From Haematobia irritans (taxonomy: Eukaryota > Arthropoda > Insecta > Diptera > Muscidae): 64,000 nt of DNA. The notes beneath the pieces were generated by a model. That model was not told where the DNA came from, searched no databases, and saw only the letters and a program-made list of their open reading frames with translations. How positions within the stretch are numbered: the first letter of the stretch is position 1; each line of letters begins with the position of its first letter. This document shows positions 45,400 to 57,104 of this stretch, in pieces. The stretch covers positions 115,606,145 to 115,670,144 of the forward strand of contig NC_134398.1 in assembly GCF_050003625.1 (NCBI RefSeq), read 5' to 3'. Both the position numbers and the translations under genes were made by a program.

Positions 45400-45474
45400 G
45401 TTGGTCGAAGCAGGGATCGAACCCAGGTCCCCTGTCACGCAAGGCGGACGACCAACCACTGCTCCACGCTGCCA
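45400..45474 (-). other. tRNA-like module, minus strand
   Basis: On the minus strand GTGGAGCAGTGGTTGGTCG and GGGTTCGATCCCTGC. Same position in the element as 40087-40166 and 26509-26584. Confidence 0.7.
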
Positions 45475-45614
45475 ACAAATGTATGTTTAACAATGTTATG
45501 TTGTTAAACAATGTTATGTTGTTAAACAATGTTATGTTTGCATCGGCTCGTGGGCGCTGCAAGCTATGCTATATAAATATGACTTTTAACTATAATTATC
45601 TCTTGATGACCATA

Positions 45615-45688
45615 ACAGCTACGTAGGCCAGTGGTTAGTGTGCTGGCTTACAAACTGTGTGGTCCGCTGTTCGAATCCCCGTCCAGCA
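45615..45688 (+). other. tRNA-like module, plus strand
   Basis: AGCTACGTAGGCCAGTGGTT and GCTGTTCGAATCCCCG. Its 5' end is about 140 bp from that of the minus module, giving a divergent pair. Confidence 0.7.
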
Positions 45689-46157
45689 AAGGGTAAAATT
45701 AAAAAAATTATAAAATATAATAATTTCTTCTAAAATGTTTGTATTACAGAAAAAGGTGCTAAAAATTAAAAAATCTTGTGGAAGAGAGAAAAATGTGAGG
45801 GAATATACAATTAGGCAGAAAAAATAATTTGAGCACAATCTTCTTTGGGAGAAAATTCTTCTAAGCATATAATATTTTTGGGTTCAAAATGTTTCCAAAC
45901 ATTTTATATGTTCACATAAGAACATATAGTTTTTTGGAAGACAACATTATTTCATTTGGATGGAAAAATACAAAATGTTTGGAACTTAGACTACCCAAAC
46001 ATATTATATTGTTTAGACCAATATGCTTTCAAACATATTATATATTGGAAGAAATCAAACATATAAATGTTTGGGCAATACCCAAAAATTTATATGCTTG
46101 AAGCAAAATATGTTTGGGAGTATATGTTACAGAAGCGATTTTTTTGAGGGTGTGTGT

Positions 46158-46500
46158 AGTTAAAATAAATAACTTCTTTCATTACATCATCACGAGCCAC
46201 TCATCCACACAAAAATGCATTTTTGTATGGCCGAGTGCCGTTTTTGTGCGTTTTGTGCGGTGTGCCGTTTTGTGCCGTGTTTGTGCGGTGAGTTGCTCAT
46301 ATTTGCATGATTTGGCATCGGATTTGTTTACTCAATTGCTTATAACTTCGATGATTACAATACTACGGTAGTCTTTGCAGGCGGATATAAAACTAAAAAA
46401 ATATATATATATTTCAAATTGAGGAGTTGACAAACAAAATTTTATTTTCTTTAAAATTCAGAGATTATAGTCAGATCTTCCAATGGAATATTTGTTGACA
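46158..46500. other. GT-rich low-complexity stretch
   Basis: 46200-46290 repeats GTGCCGTTTTGTGC-like words on the plus strand. No gene is seen in the rest. Confidence 0.6.
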
Positions 46501-46501
46501 T

Positions 46502-46739
46502 TTAAGGTGAGTATTAAGTTCGAGCTTAGCCGCTAAAATCGCTAAAGTGAAAACTAAATCAGTAAGAAAAATGCATGAAATTATACATATTTGTTGCAAA
46601 TTTTATTATAATTTGATGGGGAAAAGCCCAAAGCAAATTTTCACAAAGTTTGTATTCCTTAAAATGGATTATTAAAGAAAAGTAATCGTGAAAAAATCAT
46701 GTTTTTAGCGGCTATACTCGAACTTAATACCCACCTTTA
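46502..46739. mobile_element. MITE with 36-bp inverted ends
   Basis: 238 bp. Ends TTAAGGTGAGTATTAAGTTC and the complement of GAACTTAATACCCACCTTTA continue inward through CGAG..TAGCCGCTAAAA. A fragment recurs at 39700-39790. Non-coding. Confidence 0.8.
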
Positions 46740-46934
46740 GTGAAAAGTATTTTTTTCGCTCAAAAAAAACCTTTCGTGTACTTTCTTAAAAATTGTATTT
46801 TCCATCCCTGGTGTTCGTATTCTATTCATGCGATCATCGACGATGATTCAGTCTTCTCGAACCGTTTCGAGAGTGCAGTTGTGTTTGTATGTCTGTATGT
46901 TATTCCACTGCGTATCGCTCGTTTGGTGTCCGCA

Positions 46935-49345
46935 CTGACCGGCCAATTGCCTTATATGTAGTTAACAAGATTTCTTTGTTCGCACCCCAAGTGCTGCCGA
47001 CTAGTGACTTGAGGACCTTGTTTCTACCGCGGAGCTTATCACAAATTGCAGTGGCATGGGCGGACGACTTATAAAGCTGTCGAATGTGACCCCGAGAATC
47101 TTGGGGTAATTTGTTGTCGGAATTGTTTCGCCATCGACTCTGACATTCAACTGCCTGCGTACTTCCGCCGTCCATGTAGTGAATAGTGTGGCTGAGGATT
47201 TGGTGGGAGATATCCTCAAATTTCTTGCAGTGAAATAAGTGGTAAGATCAGCGAGGTAGATATTCAATCGATCGCAAATGTCATCAGCAATGGGCCCGGA
47301 TGCCATGATTGTGCAATCGTCCGCATATGACACAATCTCGACACCGTCAGGAGGGGGTGGAATCAATGACAGGTAGATATTAAACGGTGCCAGAGATTTC
47401 ACCCCGCCCTGGGGAACTCCCTTTTTAACCCCGGGAATTCAGGGACTTCTTGTCCCTGAATTCCACGTACGACTGGCGTCCACGCATATAATTCAGAACC
47501 CAACGCTTCGTTCCTGCCGGTAGGGACGTATTCTCGATGTCCTCGAATAATGTGGCATGGTTGACCGTATCGAACACTTTCGATAGGTCAAGCGCCACGA
47601 GGACCGTCCTATGACACGGCTTGGGCTGATAAAGTCCCTTATTGATATGTGTCGAAATGGCATGTAACGCTGTCGTCGTACTATTTAGCTTACGCAATCC
47701 ATGTTGATGGTGAGCAGCTGGAAAATTCTCCAAGGCTGGGGAGGAGTAGTGCCTCAAGGGTCTTGGCTACTGGCGAGAGAAGGGATATCGGTCTGTACGA
47801 TTCACCTTTACTCGAATCTTTGTCTGGCTTCAGTAGTGGAATCACTCTTCCCATCTTCCAGACATCGGATATAATGAGTGATTCCAAGGACAAATTGAGA
47901 ACTATGGGGAGGTGGTATGATCCCAATGAAATGACGGGTTGCCACACACAAAAAAATTTCACGAAAATTTTTCCAATTAAAATTTTAATTGAGTTTTAAA
48001 AAATATTCAATTAAAAATTTAATTGATTCAACAAATTTTTTAATTGAAACAAAAATCAATCACAAAAATAATAGTATCAATTAATTTTTTAATTGGATCA
48101 ATTAACTTTTTAATTGGCCTTCAATTAATTTTTTAATTGATACTATCATTTCTGTGATTGAAGACATTTCAATTAAAAATTAATTGGATCAATTAATTTC
48201 GTGATTGAATCAGAAAAAACTTTTTTTGTGTGTAGGAAACGTCATTTATCAGACCAGTACCAGGACGCTAAAGATAAATCTGGCGAACTGCTGCAGTCAC
48301 CCATAATTCTCGTGGGGGCCTCTTCGTTCACCGTGCAAAACGTGAAGTCATCTATCTGTTCTGCCAAAGGTATGCCTCTCTGGTCATTACCTAGGAGTGA
48401 ATGCCAAAGTTCATGGTGGGCATTAAAGTCTCCTAGAACCAATCGGTTATGCCCACACAACAGCCACTCAATGTTTGGGCTATAACCTGGAGCACAGCTA
48501 CCAACCGGCGGTATATACACATTGTATAGCTCTATCTCGGCAGCCCCAGACTTGACTTCTACCCCCATACATTCCATATACGGGTCACTAGTATCTAGCA
48601 CAAGCGGAATAGGTCTATACTGCACGGAACGGTGTATTATGAAAGCCAGGCCACCACCTCCACTTCTTGTGCGATCCTTTCGAAGCACATTGTTTCCTTC
48701 ACAATGGCGTAGGCTGCAGGTGGAATTCAGCTTAGTTTCCTGGATCGCCGCGACCCTTATCCTTTTCCGATTCATAAAGTCCACGATTTCGCTAATCTTA
48801 CCTCTGAGCCCGTTGCAATTAAATTGCAAAAACGATGCACTATCCGGAACTGGAACAACAATATTGAGTGTAAGATGCTGCGGCGGAGAATATTGTTGTA
48901 CGGGAGATGTCGGGGGGGTCGCATAGTCAGACGACCCACTGCTGCTATCGCGGGCACAGCATCCTGCCACATAGTCAGTATGACTATACTCCCGCAGCGA
49001 TGTTAAGCCGGAGCAGTTCCGGTAATGCCCCCACTCCAAGCACCGGTTACACTTGACCGAAACCGAACGGTGGTGGATCAGGTTTCGGCAGACTGAACAA
49101 TACCATGGTCTGGGGTTCTCCTCTATACCGGCTCGTACCAACAGCAAACGGAGATGCACCTTGTCCAACACAAAAAGACGGACGAAACAACACGTACACT
49201 GATGTGGCAGCCGCTGGCCAATTAATGGGGTCCATCGGGTCAATCCAGTACACAGAACCCGTCGCCGTGGGATTGTATAAAATTAGTTTAAGCCACCCAT
49301 AAGATTCACCCTCACCGCACTTACTGCAGTATATAATTTTTTTTT
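46935..49345 (-). pseudogene. Jockey/I-superfamily LINE, EN and RT, broken
   Basis: A long frame (ending 48242) has an N-terminal C/H cluster (CSVCRNLIHHRSVSVKCNRC), then an AP-type endonuclease: FNCNGLRGK, AAIQETKL, VLGDFNAHHELW, SSPDLSL. After a MITE insertion the endonuclease ends in SYHLPI, where SDH is expected, so a catalytic Asp is lost. The reverse transcriptase follows in several frames: SYRPISLLS, LDLSKVFDTVNHATL (motif A), GVPQGGV (motif B), SYADDCTIMAS (motif C), then LLTTYKAIGRSV. At least three frame changes make it dead. It stops before the RNase H and 3' UTR, an unusual truncation for a LINE. The RNase H relic at 12525-13259 may belong to the same family; that is untested. Confidence 0.85.
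47944..48233. mobile_element. AATTAA-rich MITE, copy 2, inside the LINE
   Basis: 290 bp with ends ACACACAAAAAAATTTCACG and TTTTTTTGTGTGT, nearly identical to 25136-25427. It separates LINE codons WYWSDK from QPVISLGSYH. It postdates LINE insertion. A clean duplication is not visible. Confidence 0.85.
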
Positions 49346-49590
49346 TCACATATTAAAAAATTTTTCATAACAGAATTTTGTAATTTGGAGAAACTGGGTT
49401 AATTGAATGTAATAATAACCAAATCTCTGTAATTCAAACTATTTCAAAGAATTCTACCAATTTTAACTTTTCGAATGAACTTCAAAATAGTATAATAAGA
49501 ATTATTACGAAGTTTTCATTAAATTCTTGAAAATGGAACTTATTAGTGAGATGAACTTCAGTACATATATACAATAAATTAATCCATCTA
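49346..49590. other. Unclassified AT-rich spacer
   Basis: Nothing recognised. Confidence 0.4.
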
Positions 49591-49736
49591 CACCCTCAAA
49601 AAAACATGTCCCAAACATGTTATGCTAGTTTATGAACATTGTATACTTGCATTTAAAAATATTGTGTTAAAAATTTGAGTTCCAAACATATAATTTTTAC
49701 ACCCAAACATATGAAAAACAGTCTTTTTCGTGCGTG
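49591..49736 (-). mobile_element. Short derivative of the tRNA-pair TA element
   Basis: 146 bp with TA on both sides (49589-49590, 49737-49738). Begins CACCCTCAAAAAAACATG and ends CAGTCTTTTTCGTGCGTG. It keeps both termini and lacks the tRNA modules, so it is a deletion-derived MITE of the same family. Confidence 0.85.
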
Positions 49737-51021
49737 TATGACTTAATACCATCCCCATTTACAGTCCAAAGGACAAATCCTAATTTATGAGGTTTCACTG
49801 TATTTGCATAATAGAGGTAATCAGACAAACCCATCGCCGGACTTTTGTACAAATCTATTTGCCACTAATAATGTTGCATTATTAATACACTACTTTATAT
49901 ATTTATTTGAAAATGTATTCTCCTCTGTTTTAGAATCGTGTGAATTTTAAGCTTTCATTGCATATCTTGGAATTCCTGTCTAAGGAAGCAGTAAGCCACA
50001 ACAGAATTCATTAAGTTTCCACATTCGTTAACACCTTCTGGTCTTTTGATATCCTCCTGCGATAACAGTGTAGAGCCAAAAATTACTGAGATTGCTCCTG
50101 CCATAGTGTGTAGTTTGTTTTTGATTGTGGATGGATTTTAATGAATGTTGCCTTGCTTTCGTAATGAAAGCAAATGGCAGAGCCCAACCACAACTAAACA
50201 CAGTTTAGCAAATCAACCACGACAGGACTATGTAGATGCCTCGTAATATAGCCTTATCTATGGTCTATACCAATCCCGAACCAATTCAGAGTTTTGCTAG
50301 TCCAACCTCATTTACTCCTATTTGGCATCAAGGGATTGTCATCAAAGTCTATCCTGATTGCAGACATAAATCACAATACCCCAAAAATATTCATAGCCTT
50401 CGAGAAAGCCTCTTCTCCAGCATTGGATGTAATGACAGTCGTGTCTGCAATAGTTGTTATACGGAAGCAAAGGCCAGTACAAAGCCATTGTGTCCAGTCA
50501 GTAATTTGCAAAGGAAATGTTAATATTTCCAGGACAAAGGAACAAATGAACACTTCTAAGTAGATTTGTTTGGTCTAGTCCCTGTCAAAGGGTCAAAGAA
50601 GATGTTAGTTTTTGAGGTTAGGGTCTAATATGATAGCCCTTAAATGTTACTGATAATGCACAAAGTATATTAGGAAATGAATCACATTATTCGCGCTAGA
50701 CACAAAACCAAAAGGTAACAGAATTATGTATCCTGGTGAACAAAACTTTAACTACACAGAAAAAAGTCCGTAGTTAAACTGAGGTTAAATTTAACTTTAA
50801 CATACTTGTTCGTATTTTGGTTCATGAAGTAGAACCACATATATTTTTTCTTTTATCATAAGGAATTGTAATGGTGAAGGCACAGAAGAGTTTCTCATCA
50901 TTAGCAAATTCTCTATAGCTGATCTTAATTTAACCGCTTCACCTTTTAAATAACAATTTGTAACTAAAAGTACTTCAGTACTTATTTATGGTAGATGATT
51001 TACGCTAACAGCATTTCATAC
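49737..51021. other. Unclassified region with two small frames
   Basis: No repeat ends are recognised. It contains a 49-codon minus frame (49955-50104). Possible unique host DNA. Confidence 0.45.
49955..50104 (-). CDS. Candidate 49-residue small ORF
   Basis: The ATG at 50102-50104 opens a frame (MAGAISVIFGSTLLSQEDIK, later ECGNLMNSVVAYCFLRQEFQ) ending in TGA at 49955-49957. The start has a hydrophobic segment, and two of the Cys fall in the C-terminal half. It is outside recognised repeats, but there is no splice, promoter or homology evidence and its length is compatible with chance. I do not recognise it. Confidence 0.2.
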   Translation of the reverse strand: MAGAISVIFGSTLLSQEDIKRPEGVNECGNLMNSVVAYCFLRQEFQDMQ

Positions 51022-51487
51022 ACTGAAAAAACAGTGAATGGAAGAAAACACTCGCTTGATTTTAGAAAATTTTGAATATTTTTAGAAAATTTTAACTAAA
51101 CAGTATTAAAAACGCTGGCATCACGCCGATGTCATAAAAATAAGTAAATATTTTTCGACAAATTCAAAAAAAAAAAAAATATTAGACATAATTAAGTTTT
51201 TTCACTTGTTAAAGAAAAATTTGTAGTTTGAAGGAAAAAATTGGAGTTCATAATTGCAAGAATGTCTTTAGTGACATACGAAGTTCATGATGAACGTATT
51301 TTTGGTAAAATTTGGTTCATCTTTATGCTTCATTTGTGCATATTTTTTTCCTCGGCTTTAGTTAATTTAACTAACGGACGCAACAAATTATTAGAGTAAA
51401 GGAAACTTTCTCCAAACATAATAATTCCATGAACTAAAATAAAGTTAAATTGGCTTTAGTGAAATAGAGAGTTTACTTTTTTGAGTG
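51022..51487 (+). mobile_element. TACACT MITE, complete copy
   Basis: Ends TACACTGAAAAAACAGTGAA and GTTTACTTTTTTGAGTGTA are inverted over about 19 bp. About 466 bp. Reference for 37630-38117 and 24767-24895. Confidence 0.8.
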
Positions 51488-52337
51488 TATAGAATTTTTT
51501 AATTCTTTCATATTTACTTGAATGTTATTAGAAGGAACACATTAATCTGTTCACACGTTGTATATATCAACCGATCTAATTGCAAATGTAGTGAATAATT
51601 GATCACTTAAGATCCTTCTACTTCCTCTAACGAAGATACAGTGACATTTATAAATAATACAAAGGCTTCGAATAGATTCGATTTTCCATCATTCACTCCT
51701 TAGCAGAAATTGGATGTTTTGCATGAATTAGTTTTGTTAATTGCGTGTCTGTTGAATTCCCTTATTTATGGACACTTTGTCATGTCCTTTCGTCTATTTC
51801 CGGTGGTTCATTTCGAACCATCCGGTATGACATGTGGATGGGGATAGTCAATGATAAAAACGAATTCATTTTCATATTGAATCGATTTGTATTCCATTGA
51901 TGTTGTATCTTTTTCGCTTTTCTCATTGATTCACTTCACTTCGGAGGCCTTCTACTCATTCCATTCGACCATAGTTCATTTAGACCAATTTAATCAGTGC
52001 ATTCAATTGTGAAGAGTGTCAGCATTATCTCGAGGACTGTCCAATGATTTACGGTCATTTTATTTAATTTTTCTATTTACGCCTATTAAGCAGAGTTTGT
52101 TCAAATTGCAAAGGGGTCAACTCCCGTGACCCCTTCTTATATCCATATGAAAAAGTGGCAATTTAGCGTCATAATAATAATGAATTTGTACCCTCATATG
52201 AATTTTCTTGCCTAACGAACTACGTGTTCCATATAAATAAGCGAATAGGTTGAGAATCTCAGTATCCTCGAAATGATATAATGTGGCCATCAAATGAAGT
52301 GGTAAAGGCCCATGCGGTCATTTCTTCTAACCTTACA
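51488..52337. other. Unclassified, probably unique DNA
   Basis: Moderate composition, no repeat ends, no convincing frame. A hairpin CCGGTGGTTC..GAACCATCCGG lies at about 51800-51825. Confidence 0.45.
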
Positions 52338-52690
52338 CGCACAGAAAAGGGTGGTTTTCATATGTTTCTGCATAAAAAATATATGTTTAGGACACAATTG
52401 TTTACCACATTATGTTTAAGTGCAAGCATATAATATTCATAAACTAGTATCACTTTTTGCTCGTAAATTCAACTAACATAATTAATCATCCTTGATGTGA
52501 ATTCAACCGAGGTCGTAGTTCACTCCCAAACGAATTTCGTGAAGGTCGTCCAAAGTCAGTTGTTGTTTAGGGCAATATTTGCAAGGTGCTTAGATACCAC
52601 ATACCAAGACCACGTAGCAAATTTCAACCGATTCGGATCACATTTTGGCCCTAAAATTTTTTCCACCTTAAATTTCATATGGCGCTAAAG
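52338..52690 (+). mobile_element. tRNA-pair element end fragment plus a HINE-like trace
   Basis: ACGCACAGAAAAGGGTGG, CATATGTTTCTGCATAAAA and GTGCAAGCATATAATATTCA match the left end of the tRNA-pair element. At 52590-52640, TACCAAGACCACGTAGCAAA and TTTCAACCGATTCGGATC is a decayed HINE unit. Confidence 0.55.
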
Positions 52691-53530
52691 ACGTTTTTGC
52701 AATATTGAACTCCAATTTTTTACTTAAAACTACGAATTTGTATTGAAATTTCTAATAAGTTTCTTCCTTCGATAATGTCAGTAAATTATTATGTATATGA
52801 GCATAAATATAGAGCGTCGCGGCGATAATCAGTCCAGTGTAGAACCAACTAAGACCAATTAAAAAAAAAAGTTGTAAAAAGCAATCAAGAATTTGTGGCA
52901 TCTCCTTAACAACTGACTCTCGATATTGTTGAAATATTGCTACTTACGAGTACATATGAAATTTACGAAAGCTTTAAAATAACGGAAATTAACAGAAATT
53001 TTGCCTGTAAAGAAATTTTTGAGAATCAGCAATTTGCCGTACAAAAATGGATAATGATAAAACGTTTGTATTTCAACTTAAATAACTTAAACTACATAAC
53101 TTAAAATACACATATGGCATCACCACCCAGTAGGAATTTATTGAACTCACTCAAAATCAAATTAACTAATCAGAGGTGACTTCCAGCTAACTCAATACAC
53201 ATATGACATCACCACCCGCTTGTTCTGCAAGAAGCCATTGTCGCATTTTCGCGATTTATATAAACAACTACAAGGTTAACTGGTTATTTAAGAGGAGATA
53301 AGTAATCTATGGAATAGTCGAATAATTATAACGCAGATAACTGGTAGCCTGTAAAATAGACGCGGGAGAATTCTCTTATTTGCTGGACAATTTGTAGAGC
53401 TCTCTGAGATAATTATCCATTATTTTGAAGAACAAAAAAGCAACAAAGCTCATCCCAATACTTTAGAATTTTCAAAAACTCATAATCTAGTTAGTTTTCT
53501 GTTGGTTTCGTAGCAAGAAGTTTTTTGCAG
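52691..53530. other. Unclassified AT-rich region
   Basis: No gene is recognised. ACACATATGRCATCACCACC occurs twice (about 53107 and 53200) and resembles 6915-6935. Confidence 0.4.
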
Positions 53531-53724
53531 AGCATTACAAAACAATTTAATAAAAACGTGTTTGGTTATATTGCGGAATTTTTTAGTAAGTATACTAATA
53601 ATATGGTATACATTTTGCATTATTTTGTTAATTTTATTCTTTATTTTCAGGTACCACTATGTCATTCAGATGTACATGCTATGCGGTACGTTCCCGTAAA
53701 GACACCTTTCTATTATGTATTTAA
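53531..53724 (+). other. Possible terminal exon pair with a 65-bp intron
   Basis: The acceptor TTTTTTGCAG precedes 53531-53585 (SITKQFNKNVFGYIAEFF). The donor A/GTAAGTATAC begins at 53586, and the acceptor TTCTTTATTTTCAG ends at 53650. The joined frame continues in phase as STTMSFRCTCYAVRSRKDTF to a stop at 53722-53724. Splice sites are strong and phase is kept. No upstream exon or family is recognised. Confidence 0.3.
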
Positions 53725-54181
53725 ATTAAGTTTTATGTTTTGCATTTTTTAATTTTACCTTTAAATATGTTTGTGGAATATATTTAATTTTAATTTAATA
53801 TAATTCATGTTAATAAATAAATTAAAATTATTAAATTATATTTTAATCGATTTGTGGTCTAATTATTACAATAATGAAATGAAGCTATTTATATATGTAT
53901 CCCACAGTTACTACTTATTTCTTGTGCTAAACGTCATGCTAAGGATATCCAATTGGCTCCCTCCAATGACATCCCCATGTTAAATTCACCAGTTAAATAC
54001 ATGTCGAGTAGATTTGGGAGTAACTAGTGGTACTTATTGGTGATAGGTGAATTTGATAGTCAATAACTAGTTACTTGAACAAGCGGGGCAATTTCAATTT
54101 GTGTCGCACATACTACTACATATTTTTTGTAAAATAAACCCAGCCAACTGCACTTAAATCGATGATTTGACCGTGGCATAG
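53725..54181. other. Unclassified AT-rich region
   Basis: Nothing recognised beyond the repeat words TACTACATATTTTTTGTA near 54110. Confidence 0.4.
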
Positions 54182-55732
54182 GAAAAGAGATATGATTGTA
54201 CGAATTTATTTCGGCATAAGCCGACTATCATGCAAAACCTTTTTTCGGAAGGTTCAAGTGTGGTTCATTGTTGGGTTTAATGAACTGCCTGAATTTATTC
54301 TGATAATTGGTTGATAGTTTTGCTGCAAGTTGAGGATGCTGATGAGGGATGTGGTAATTCCGAAACGTGCGTACAGAGCTTTGCCCAAATAAATTTGACA
54401 AACATTCTTTTCCTCTGTTGGTTAAGCTACACTTGTAGTTTAGTCAATGCATGGTTTTAAGCTGAAATAAAAAACAACAAGGAATAAAATTTTGATAAAA
54501 GTTTCTATAGATATAAAGTTTCGACAAAATTTTCTATAGAAATAAAATTTTGGTAGATTATTTTTGGCTCGAGTGGCAACCATGATTATGAACCGATATG
54601 GACCAATTTTTGTGTGATTGGGGATCGGCTATATATAACTATATACCGATATGGACCAATTTTGGTATGGTTGTTAGCGGCCACATACTAACACAACGTT
54701 CCAAATTTGAACCGGATCGGATGAATTTTGCTCCTCCAAGAGGTCAAATCTGGAGAACGGTTTATATGGGGGCTATATATAATTATGGACCGATATGGAC
54801 TAATTTTTGCATGGTTATTAGAGACGTGTACTAACATCACGAATGAAATTTCAACCGGATCGGATGAAATTTGCTTCTCTTAGAGGCTCCGCAAGCCAAA
54901 TCTGGAGATCGGTTTATATGGGGGCTATATATAATTATGAACCGATGTGGACCAATTTTTGCATTGTTGTTATAGACCATATACCAACATCATGTACCAA
55001 ATTTCAGCCGGATCGGATGAAATTTGCTTCTCTTTGCGGCTCCACAAGCCATATCTGGGGATCGGTTTATATGGGGGATATATATAATTATGGACCGATG
55101 TGGACCAATTTTTGCATGGTTGTTAGAGACCATATACCAACACCATGTATCAAATTTCAGCTGGATCGAATGAAAATTGCTTCTCTTTGAGGCTCCGCAA
55201 GCCAAATCTGGGGATCGGTTTATATGGGGGCTATATATAATTATGGACCGATGTGGGCCAATTTTTGCATGGTTATTAAGGACCATATATCAACACCATG
55301 TACCAAATTTCAACCGGATCGAATGAAATTTGCTTCTCTTTGAGGCTCCGCAAGCCAAATCTGGGCATCGGTTTATATGGGGGCTAAATATATATAATTA
55401 TGGACCGATGTGGACCAATTTTTGCATGGTTGTTAGAGACCATATACCAACACCATGTACCAAATTTCAGTATGCTCGGTTGAAATTTGCTTCTCTTTGA
55501 GGGGATCGGTTTACTCGTATTTTTTAATAAAATTGACTAAACCAGACTAAAAAAATAATAAAGGAGCTTTATTTTATTAAACTAAATCATAAGTTCAACC
55601 ACAGCTTTATTTCATAAATATCAGATTTCAAACATTGCCATCGGCAACTGCTACCACAACCCGAGCAATTCGATTGTGCGTGAAAGTCTTTTGCGGAACT
55701 TTGTGCGTTTGTATATACTTCCCATCAAAAAA

Positions 55733-56280
55733 ATTTGGAAGTTCTTCCAAAGGCACCACTTTAAAAGCACTTCCAGAAGATGTACTCCCAATGATGTTCT
55801 TTATTTATTCATTTAAAAGAACTTCCTGAGTAGGAAGTTCTTTTAATTCAATTTGTTATAACTTGGGTTTTTCATACTTTTAGTGGGTAATTTTACTTTT
55901 TTGTTTCAAATACGTTAAAAACGGAGTAAGAATTCATAGAACGGTACAAAGAATTTAAATTTTGTCGAAAAAAGTCTAAACCCAATCTGAACAAATTGTG
56001 AATTTTTAAAAATATTTGAGGTCAAATGTTTCCGACAAGCGTTAGAATCCATTAAAAATTATAAAAAATTATAAAAATTATTTATTTGACAAAATATCAC
56101 AAAATTTATTTAATTTACATCCATAAAGAAGTGATGCAAATTCAGTGCAACGGCTGTTGAAATGGAGGACTTCCGTCCTATGACAAGTCCATGTTAAATT
56201 CATCGCTTCTGCGTCAACTTTGCACCACTTCCGGATCCAAAAAGAACATTTTCATTACTTTTTTGGCGACGCTTTTTTTG
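55733..56280 (-). mobile_element. CCCAGC-type MITE, complete copy
   Basis: Ends CCCATCAAAAAAATTTGG and GCGACGCTTTTTTTGCTGGG. Uninterrupted interior; the best reference for the copies at 1187-6118, 28000-28569 and 59795-60345. Confidence 0.8.
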
Positions 56281-56981
56281 CTGGGCTTGTTTATTTTTTA
56301 TAAAAATGGAAAATCGTAAATAGGTTTTAAAATTCTGGGGGGGGCTAAATGTTTCTGGGGAGTCTAAGCCCCTCCCCAGAGGCTTTCCTACACTTATGCT
56401 TAGAGGCTCCGCAAGCTAAATCTGATAGTCCGTTTATATGGGTGCTATACGTAAAAGTGGACCGATATAGCGCATTTGCAACACCATCCGACCAACATCA
56501 ATAACAACAACTTGTGCCAAGTTTCAAGTCGATAGCTTGTTTCGTTCGGAAGTTAGCGTGATCAACAGACGGACGGACGGACATGCTTAGATCGACTCAG
56601 AATTTCACCTTCACCCAGAATATATGTATATACTTTATTGGGTCTTAGAGCAATATTTCGATGTGTTACAAAGTTAACCCATTAACGCCGGCTCCCTTAT
56701 TAGTGGGAGAAAAATGTTGAAACTTAGTGGCGGATGCTATAATGTCACTCATATTCCGCGCACAAAAATTCAGCCCCCTATCTCTACCCCTTGCTCGTGC
56801 AGGGTGTGGTGCGTTTTCGCACCCGTCGGCGTTAGTGAGTACAATTTTAGTACTAGAAAATGTTTTAGTAAATTAATAGCATTGTAAAGGAAACTACATG
56901 AATTAAGTTGGAGTTTTAATAAAATTTTAAGTTTTAATATTTAAAAAATAGTTAAGTAATGCATGTTCTAAAGGTTGCACG

Positions 56982-57104
56982 TTATTTATAGTTTCCGGCA
57001 TGGTAGGCTGAGAAACATTTTGGATGCACTGCCACTTTGCACTTGGCACAGTAATAAATGGTATGCGAGGCACAGTGGCGACAGCGAATGCGTTTTTCTC
57101 TTTT
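56982..57104 (-). pseudogene. Cysteine-rich C-terminal domain beyond an in-frame TAG
   Basis: Directly after the transposase TAG, the same frame continues for 40 codons (KREKRIRCRHCASHTIYYC then AKCKVAVHPKCFSAYH) to TAA at 56982-56984. The C/H spacing is that of the piggyBac cysteine-rich domain that binds the transposon ends. A premature stop seems most likely. A short unseen intron or stop readthrough cannot be excluded. Confidence 0.8.

Larger units (their letters stand above)
43736..46157 (+). mobile_element. tRNA-pair TA element, longest copy
   Basis: From CACGGACGAAAAAGACTG to CGATTTTTTTGAGGGTGTG, about 2.4 kb including a CACTG MITE (44408-45046). Ends ACACSCWCRAAAAA are inverted. Two divergent tRNA-like modules sit near the right end. 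No transposase frame is present. Confidence 0.75.

Noticed and set aside
46200..46290. GT-rich repeat as a possible structured RNA
   Set aside because: Low-complexity composition explains it; no stable pairing or repeat copies seen.
48522..48926. 134-codon plus-strand frame across the LINE
   Set aside because: Antisense shadow of the endonuclease frame.
50236..50563. 95- and 89-codon plus frames
   Set aside because: Overlapping frames without domain, start context or splice evidence; likely chance.
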